Assembly: GCF_045223415.1 (NCBI RefSeq) | Contig: NZ_JBEQZJ010000056.1 | Coordinates: 1 to 18,094, forward strand | DNA: 18,094 bases | Source of the DNA: Hoskinsella mucinilytica | GTDB lineage: Bacteria; Bacillota_I; Bacilli_A; Erysipelotrichales; Erysipelotrichaceae | Direction of reading: 5' to 3' | Part shown: positions 15,501-18,094 of the stretch, piece by piece | Layout: every line of letters begins with the position of its first letter | Numbering within the stretch: the stretch's first letter is position 1 | The notes under the pieces: generated by a model | Told to the model about the DNA's origin: nothing | What the model saw: only the letters and a program-made list of their open reading frames with translations | Databases searched by the model: none | Program-made: the position numbers and the translations under genes

Positions 15501-18094
15501 ATCCGGCATTTTTACTGTAACTGAGATGTCAGTAGTTTCGGTTGTTACTACTTCGGGATTTACTGTTGGCGCTTCTGTCTTTGCTTTTTTGATTACAGGA
15601 GTAGAAGTACTTGTGACTTCCCCTGAAACACCAACATCTGATTTTGCGACGGCTTTGACATAAATCTTCTCGTCTACATCCTTGCCTGATAATAAGTAAC
15701 GATCACCTGTACCTTGAACGGTGGTATCTCCATCATGATACCAATAGTAATTGATATCGGAGTCAAATCCATTTGGTTCCACATGCGCAACAAGTAGAGT
15801 TCCAACGACAGCATTGTTTTCTGTAATAGAAACACTTGTCAAACCTTGAGTTACAACATTAGAAGTAGACCCGGATACGCTACCTTTATAATCAAGATCC
15901 TCGGTAACGGTAAAGGTTGCTCGAAGATAATAACCTGCATCGTCAGGTGTAGGAGTATAGCCACTAGTGGTTTCATTAGTATCCACTGAAGAATACTCAG
16001 CAATAGCTTCCCAAGATTGTGAAGATAAAGACTTTGCTTTTTCCCATTTCCAAGTTCCTTGTTTGATGAAGGCATCGTCACTTAAGGTTGCGGTGATTTC
16101 TGTACCTACTGCTGTGTTATCACTTATGGTGACAGAACCCCCAATCAAACCTTGCGCTGTTTTGATCTCATATTTGGATAATTGTGAATTATCCATACTA
16201 TATTCATATAATACATAATCTGTATTCCAATCTAAATCCGACCAGTTGATAATACCATCCCAAAGGTAACGTTTCCATCCATTTTCGATAGCAACCTTAT
16301 GGTTCTCTGGATTTTCAACCGTTTCACTCGCTTTTGCGATAAAATAATATTTCATTTTATCCGCATTGAAACTAATTTGAGTTTTACTTTCTGCCAAAGA
16401 TTGACCTATACTATATTTACTATCTCCACTTAGTTGTGTCGCTGAACCACTACGATAAGCTAATACACCATAAGAAGACTTCATCAAAAGAACACCTGTG
16501 GTATCTTCATTAATATCATCTGTCACATTAGCTTTTAAAGTGTTGTTGGATACATCTATATTACCTTCACTACTCCACTCCATATCTACATCATTTATTT
16601 TGGTAGGAAGGGTCACATTTTCAGTGATACCATGAATGTTTTCATTTAAAGATAAGGCTACACGACTTAACACTTCAGCTTTCTTTGCTTCCTCACTCCA
16701 ATTGATATCTTTCATAGAAGGATATTGATCTTTTTCACTTTGAAAGAAATCATTTTTTGTAAGATCTAAAGTGAGTATTTGTGAAGTCGTTAAAGCATCT
16801 GCACGAGGTTCTTCTTGTTCTTGCAGATTGATATCATAAAAGCTATTTTCTAATTTAGCTTCTGTTTGATTGAATAAAACAATGGTCTTAGCTGATACAT
16901 TGGCAATGAGATAACTATTCTCAATATCGGCTTCTTTACTAAACCCATATGCTTCTTTTTTTGCTGAAATTAATCCACTAATATAACTTCCTGAAATCGT
17001 AGATTTTCCTTCATAGATAAAACCTGCTGCTTGTTCACCTTGAATAACTCCACTGACATAGCTTTTCTCAATCTTATCTTGATTTCCCTTTAGGATCATA
17101 CCGGCAACTGTTTGATCACTTGATATTTCAGCATGAATTCCAATTCCACGATATGTACTGTTTTCGCTTTGCAGTGCTAATAATGCTCCTTCTTTCTTTT
17201 CCCAAGAACCTTGTAAAGAAATATTTTCTAATTTCGCATCTTTTATAGACGCAAAAACCGGCTGTGTTAAGCCTTTGATCAAATGTCCATTTCCATTCAA
17301 TGTTCCGCTAAAGGTATTTGTAACTAATGTTTGTGATGAGGTATCTGTAATAATGATGTCACGATCAAGAATATAATTTCCTGATGGTTGATCATTGATC
17401 TTTTTTAGATCTGTTTCATTATTGATGTGAATGACCTGTTGAGGTTCTTCCTGCTGTGGCTTTTCTTCTACAGGCGCATCCTTTTGATCTGTTACTTCAT
17501 AAGTAATGGTGTTTCCTAATTGCTTACCGTCCTTATCTATACATCCAATTGTATAAACACCATTGACTGTTGGGGTAAATTCTCCTGAATAAGAGCTACC
17601 ATCTGTTGTTGTAATAGAAACCTCTTGCTTTACATCTCCATAGGTAACAAGAAAATGATCACAACCGGAAATCCTTCCAATAAGCTTTAATGTGTCACTA
17701 TTTTCTATTCTTTCCACACGAATATCAGTAAAATCACTTACTTCTTGATCATGTGTTTCAACCACTTTATCCGATGCATCTAAAATCTGAACAGTATATG
17801 TTCCATTTGCTTGAATATAAAATACTGCAGGTTTATCGACACTGATCGTACTTCGTGATATTTCTTTATCACCTAAAAGTAAAACGGCTTTTACATAAGA
17901 TGCTTCTTGTGTTTTTACACTTAATTTTTTTGATTTGGTTGTGCTATCTTCTTCTAATTGAAGAGATGCACGAAAATTTGTTTCTGCATTCAACATATCG
18001 GTATTGAGATAAGGAATAGATGTCACTACCAATGTGATGATAATTGCCAGAATTCCTAGTTTTTCAAAAACATTTAGCTTTTGATATAGCTTTT
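6594..18094 (-). CDS. Giant secreted Ig/FN3/GLUG-repeat surface protein (5' end outside window)
   Basis: This is one uninterrupted frame of over 3,830 codons. A TTG at 18032 could be read as a start, but the frame stays open upstream to the window edge and encodes KLNVFEKLGILAIIITLVVT, a charged stretch and hydrophobic core typical of a signal peptide. The real start is therefore outside. In order it has: N-terminal beta domains; a GLUG-like beta-helix block (about 16780-17440); a BIg-like segment (TLPTKI...MEWSS); an Ig/FN3 array (about 12770-16150); a second GLUG block (11805-12720, with VGGLIGHF and VGGLIGST); a second Ig/FN3 array (about 7520-11500); and a C-terminal VVPI domain ending in EEE. 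About eight cysteines are visible. There is no LPXTG, C-terminal helix or catalytic motif. It is most likely a long adhesin or fibre stalk, and how it is held on the cell is unknown. Confidence 0.92.
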   Translation of the reverse strand, partial: KLYQKLNVFEKLGILAIIITLVVTSIPYLNTDMLNAETNFRASLQLEEDSTTKSKKLSVKTQEASYVKAVLLLGDKEISRSTISVDKPAVFYIQANGTYTVQILDASDKVVETHDQEVSDFTDIRVERIENSDTLKLIGRISGCDHFLVTYGDVKQEVSITTTDGSSYSGEFTPTVNGVYTIGCIDKDGKQLGNTITYEVTDQKDAPVEEKPQQEEPQQVIHINNETDLKKINDQPSGNYILDRDIIITDTSSQTLVTNTFSGTLNGNGHLIKGLTQPVFASIKDAKLENISLQGSWEKKEGALLALQSENSTYRGIGIHAEISSDQTVAGMILKGNQDKIEKSYVSGVIQGEQAAGFIYEGKSTISGSYISGLISAKKEAYGFSKEADIENSYLIANVSAKTIVLFNQTEAKLENSFYDINLQEQEEPRADALTTSQILTLDLTKNDFFQSEKDQYPSMKDINWSEEAKKAEVLSRVALSLNENIHGITENVTLPTKINDVDMEWSSEGNIDVSNNTLKANVTDDINEDTTGVLLMKSSYGVLAYRSGSATQLSGDSKYSIGQSLAESKTQISFNADKMKYYFIAKASETVENPENHKVAIENGWKRYLWDGIINWSDLDWNTDYVLYEYSMDNSQLSKYEIKTAQGLIGGSVTISDNTAVGTEITATLSDDAFIKQGTWKWEKAKSLSSQSWEAIAEYSSVDTNETTSGYTPTPDDAGYYLRATFTVTEDLDYKGSVSGSTSNVVTQGLTSVSITENNAVVGTLLVAHVEPNGFDSDINYYWYHDGDTTVQGTGDRYLLSGKDVDEKIYVKAVAKSDVGVSGEVTSTSTPVIKKAKTEAPTVNPEVVTTETTDISVTVKMPDSIHTGLYQFGYIERNAGKEKTAFETYTRASNALTITGLKPNTTYYIYVRQIGENGYEDSEWSNSYAQVQTENEHIKGTVNIKNDPIYGKTLQAYLTGENPLQMTETTWYSINDDGTTNVIGSGDNFKIDNPALIGKRLRVVYKGIDLYAGEIMAETETVLKTEVHVPYNSISFDLSTVLNDTSVQLKLPGLDNPVDGLSVNEKYIIGYSLTKGGVPVEYREDGNVVKYEADQSVILNGFKHNTPYYFFLRYAETATHYKSDWSSIENCISLTTKKTKFTGNISFTYATEDMAIQGEKLIAVLDEANIEDGTWSWLKIDKDGNKENINNFFPVEGKTATYIMIPNDDAIIGARYQVTFTPNENYDGKAEETSSTVEKYTKEKYPTPTKAPVGVSKTDTTITFKMEKETEGAVYQFKYGESSDISKAKTADINAYEGTNVTITGLDRNKDYYIWVSQVGDQVKDASDYTSTYLKIKTEKTDLHGYVSIEKTPVVAEELTATYVKASYMPAGNDAGGTWQWYRKEGDNFIQISSAASNTYTPVTADIGKELKAVYTGTGDFQSEKSAVSAKTRKPVVANPVINDMKQIGDMDNQLAVGATLDTTENVWYILQQSNLQEPELPADGYTDVLMKKAGWTKTTTSSLQLNVDKDEKYLAPKTSYTLYVVKAETDTSQPSGIVSATAEVGVLTQQGTIALSGNVVVGQELKATLTNGNNTSGTWKWYVSTTDCGTGTTSAPSIGSENQWTQLSSGFYPSVDSNVSTLTISEDMFKKYIKVEFVANESKNYKGTVKSEASSFVKKVYDESLTLTSSTKDGNGDPKAYAGTIITGTIDNYIESETLDKTRAKVTFNIDTSIPTAITPEEFKVDVENSKATFSYKMPEIADYDGKTISATVSKPKDNKLYVDKEFKAITTTDLKSIDTNSNFGYTYGIPISNSDELEAFMKQTGLYSNRAYGTTYIITDNINMSDKGVIAYSTNSFGGTLDGDFHTITGLKNVLIGYLGFDNTSNSSNPAVVKNLIVNEANINTTSVSGQAGAGAVIALLSKYAKLEKIMVTNADIYGGNDGGLLTGGLGFDSNNKDGYGVVNECGAAGGSIKIKNSGPSVGGLIGHFRAGIGENNFSLSSTVNFGGGTGNTGVGGLIGSTGTITMKNSFSNSTIGNGGRRGGIIASGSKANGTNLFYDKTLLTESLTQSDATGWGKATSELIGTSLQSTYGTEFWTYATGYYPRLKWVSNHPISTLYASTRGAFAPLTSADTSDTLLTGTINGPINVPKELQKATYTYSSSAPNILKVTEGGTIIPVGNSGESADITITYNEPDLSIGGFASNKYTFTIGNKVTALSSLSIDKDKTHPGETLTATVSPASSISYQWYRRPQGTSDREKITGATNSTYTLQPADIGMEVNVDVTYNGYATSSNYTAPITSVAPTAIEKDNLTDTSVRMMAKGVSGASYEYAYATAEDGKKTIAGVSTEAFTLNGLTRDTDYWLYARVAGATDGSYEPSPWSSAQKIHTEKTDIQGEVTLNGVVNMGDTLIATIPDTNLQTGSWKIERIASNGTVSKDLTTNGYADGYTITYKLTREDVGSRICISYNATGKFQDPSGVAVSATTETLLLQRQDAPSDPVEVAKEDHVLKVKETTGDSDTKYQFGYRKSLKDPITEISETYAINEEASINGLERNTTYYVYARKAAKTDFEPGSWSAGIQLTTEKTAIGTSTISISNENPVVEDEVTFTVKSTNVNTKDQTGLWVLERVGNDLTNTLLGTTSADTHTLTYKIAPEDSGYQLKATYIANGDYEGSVEMTTSNQVINHGQTIGAITPTVNENDIKTYTIGVSVTQESPDIYEFGYKKEGTNEIKVSLATATWGKTVELRELERDTSYDIYVRKAAKTGYDASDWSSSIIKKTKPEILSGNITFSGSTAVGQTITATYEKGTYEYDGDDTTGTWQWYLDGTEVEGETSDTLKIKPMEGNPVVSVKYTAAKNSGFEGTIEREFGKVYKPDYEVPSAATVTPEAEDNTREGSRLKLVNSATDGVYIYLRSSDNDTLPELELASKITDGISYDCDGNIERWIKAEAEMYVPVPANRSYIVYSARLEDDEHMASGISSARGVLSAKEPLLRTEDQSDGKIMDKDASIPWKALQEKQLTYSLYGKAPTATWKYYVQDPKGVSDVWQNIDAELKALGRKDEIDKSDETTMLVSTFEIPLKYKGYRLKAVLSGTQDYSGSVEFITDEIEGKLIKADGATIDASNTKSLLNTLTAKYTGDDDKSGIFHWYRMKEGETPTLIMKDTPNIESSYQLMQEDLGYYVYAEYHAAPGGLYSGIASTNQIYVNSKAEQKIPEPVEILQVNGNSIQVKAPSNYATDHMDAIPRVIMGYQETDEDGNPIDNTITWQVGDAIGNTWFKKLKKNTYYVFYAKFEGTNVYAPTPDDMYSTASMPVKTENELFDEKGLTLTYVNKLGEDHAETDIGNVLRMSFTGDGYQEGYFSVKRSNGDLVIEHVEATMDKTTETISYEYTLAAEDVGNMLIVEYIAKEDAERFNGTISKSSGKTVTKPKAKDKPETPVLVRGLDTNLFVEVNDAYEYYLSENPNAPDANSGDWDVLDKNNEEHPTQHEFRNLKRTGTYYLHARIAETEENLASESVTSDSQSPEEFINMGNVTVNNMKGDDVLAMNATASIDFPYTLNNEKLTITEMTMKRDVQEGAEETIVNANLRSVDVFKDGDGNATRKVIEAGSEWADVNFAVDIRLYKEDGSLASHTNGNGGSLDATDVKTMNIEVYRANAIAKGGTYIWQALIEDETGNEALLQSKVTFQTDVKAVVPIEVEMYLNANMYLKQISNTQRIVNQGQMPVSVGLDSKAEIGTDGIPALDGIYTGKDPEKGHAYLKISNDCSNYTSRSNGVWMRTSGDSKGITILGGLGHKAAMSYYATGIANPDQSWPFNGTKIEEAYKFRFVTQISEKDIGITTLQKNVFKEEE
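6597..7091 (-). other. C-terminal VVPI domain of the giant protein
   Basis: It begins QTDVKAVVPIEVEMYL, continues through NTQRIVNQGQMPVSVGL, and ends with a hydrophobic strand AYKFRFVTQISEK and a short acidic tail. The small secreted protein at 5382-5981 has QTDLKQLKVVVPIKIDF, an N-N-S segment and the last strand AFNIVYTIKQK in the same order. The two are probably homologous domains, judged by eye. Confidence 0.6.
6599..6606 (-). promoter_or_regulatory. Strong ribosome binding site inside the end of the giant gene
   Basis: AGAGGAGG lies 5 bases before ATG 6593 and 8 before ATG 6590. It doubles as codons for the C-terminal glutamates of the giant protein, which ties translation of paralog A to completion of the giant protein. 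Confidence 0.75.
7520..11500 (-). repeat. Tandem Ig-like/FN3-like array 2 of the giant protein
   Basis: The same two module types alternate as in array 1. FN3-like units carry SYEYAYA, YQFGYRK and YEFGYKK, then [NE]-G-L-x-R-[DN]-T-x-Y or RELERDTSY, and [SP]-[DS]-WSS or GSWSAG, ending at TEKT or TKPE. Ig-like units follow (IQGEVTLNGVVNMGDTLIAT; ILSGNITFSGSTAVGQTITA). Units nearer the C-terminus (below about 9500) are more diverged. Confidence 0.75.
11805..12720 (-). repeat. Second GLUG beta-helix block of the giant protein, in AT-rich DNA
   Basis: It opens IPISNSDELEAFMKQTG and NSFGGTLDGDFHTITGL. Clear GLUG motifs follow (GGLLTGGLG, VGGLIGHF, VGGLIGST, RRGGIIASGS), closing with SELIGTSLQSTYGTEFW and YYPRLKW. 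DNA composition falls here: a hand count over 12421-12540 gives 33 G/C in 120 bases. Confidence 0.82.
12770..16150 (-). repeat. Tandem Ig-like/FN3-like array 1 of the giant protein
   Basis: Modules alternate. The Ig-like type has G-x-[VI]-x-[IF]...G-x-x-[IL]-x-A...[GT]-x-W-x-W...D-x-G...[YF]-x-G. The FN3-like type has YQFGY or YQFKY, then I-x-G-L-x-x-N-x-x-Y-[YF]-[IF]-[YW]-[VL], ending S-x-[WY]...T-[EK]-[NK]. About six or seven Ig-like and four FN3-like units can be picked out by eye; unit boundaries are approximate. Confidence 0.75.
16780..17440 (-). repeat. First GLUG-like beta-helix block of the giant protein
   Basis: It starts INNETDLKKIN, then has TFSGTLNGNGHLIKGL, a common opening of GLUG/right-handed beta-helix regions. 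Repeated rungs of the form [IL]-x-[GN]-S-Y-[IVL]-x-[GA] follow (KSYVSGVIQG, GSYISGLISA, NSYLIANVSA, NSFYDIN). The region closes with ADALTTSQIL, the usual trailing motif. GLUG regions are common in bacterial surface proteins and adhesins. Confidence 0.75.
17985..18094 (-). other. Signal peptide or N-terminal anchor of the giant protein (partial)
   Basis: The window edge encodes a lysine-containing stretch, then the hydrophobic core LGILAIIITLVV and a polar region ending LNA before ETNF. Cleavage after LNA (17985) is plausible. If it is uncleaved, this helix would be the only membrane attachment visible in the protein. Confidence 0.7.

Noticed and set aside
17985..18032. TTG at 18032 as the true start of the giant protein
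   Set aside because: It falls inside the hydrophobic core of the signal peptide. The frame continues upstream without a stop and supplies the basic n-region.

Overview
All convincing genes in this 18.1-kb window lie on the minus strand. They are packed so tightly that most of the window looks like one transcription unit read from high to low coordinates. Sampled rows give a G+C of roughly 40-47%. The genes have strong AGGAGG-type ribosome binding sites, Gram-positive signal peptides and many lysine-rich N-termini before membrane helices. This points to a low-to-moderate GC Firmicute (Bacillota). The protein style suggests an Erysipelotrichia-like gut or oral anaerobe, but that placement is a guess from style only.

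Layout in transcription order: (1) A giant secreted repeat protein of more than 3,830 residues fills 6594-18094; its start codon lies beyond the window edge. It has a signal peptide or N-terminal anchor, a first GLUG-like beta-helix block, a long array of alternating Ig-like and FN3-like modules, a second GLUG block in AT-rich DNA, a second Ig/FN3 array, and a C-terminal domain with a VVPI motif. (2) 'Paralog A' (6063-6593) is a small single-helix membrane protein with an extracellular domain, translationally coupled to the giant gene. (3) A 199-residue secreted protein (5382-5981) shares a motif and general shape with the giant protein's C-terminal domain; it could be a major structural subunit. 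(4) A gap of about 107 bp carries nested inverted repeats. (5) 'Paralogs B and C' (4741-5274 and 4185-4736) have the same design as A. (6) A 372-residue type I membrane protein (3049-4167) has an Asn/Gly-rich spacer and a charged cytoplasmic tail. (7) A bactofilin (2693-3052) overlaps the previous gene by ATGA. (8) A cytoplasmic 839-residue protein (139-2658) has PAS/GAF-like regions, two degenerate GGDEF-like regions and a complete EAL domain, the cyclic-di-GMP phosphodiesterase fold. (9) The first 40 codons of a further gene run off the low-coordinate edge.

Working model (inference): this is a surface-fibre or giant-adhesin locus. The giant protein and the small subunit are exported and may assemble through related domains. 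Three membrane-tethered paralogs and the Asn/Gly-linker protein may anchor or chaperone them at the membrane. The bactofilin could position the complex from inside the cell, and the EAL protein could tie it to cyclic-di-GMP. No sortase, LPXTG signal or classic WxL repeat is visible, so attachment would have to work another way. No RNA genes, mobile elements or CRISPR arrays were seen, and no gene-free stretch exceeds about 110 bp.
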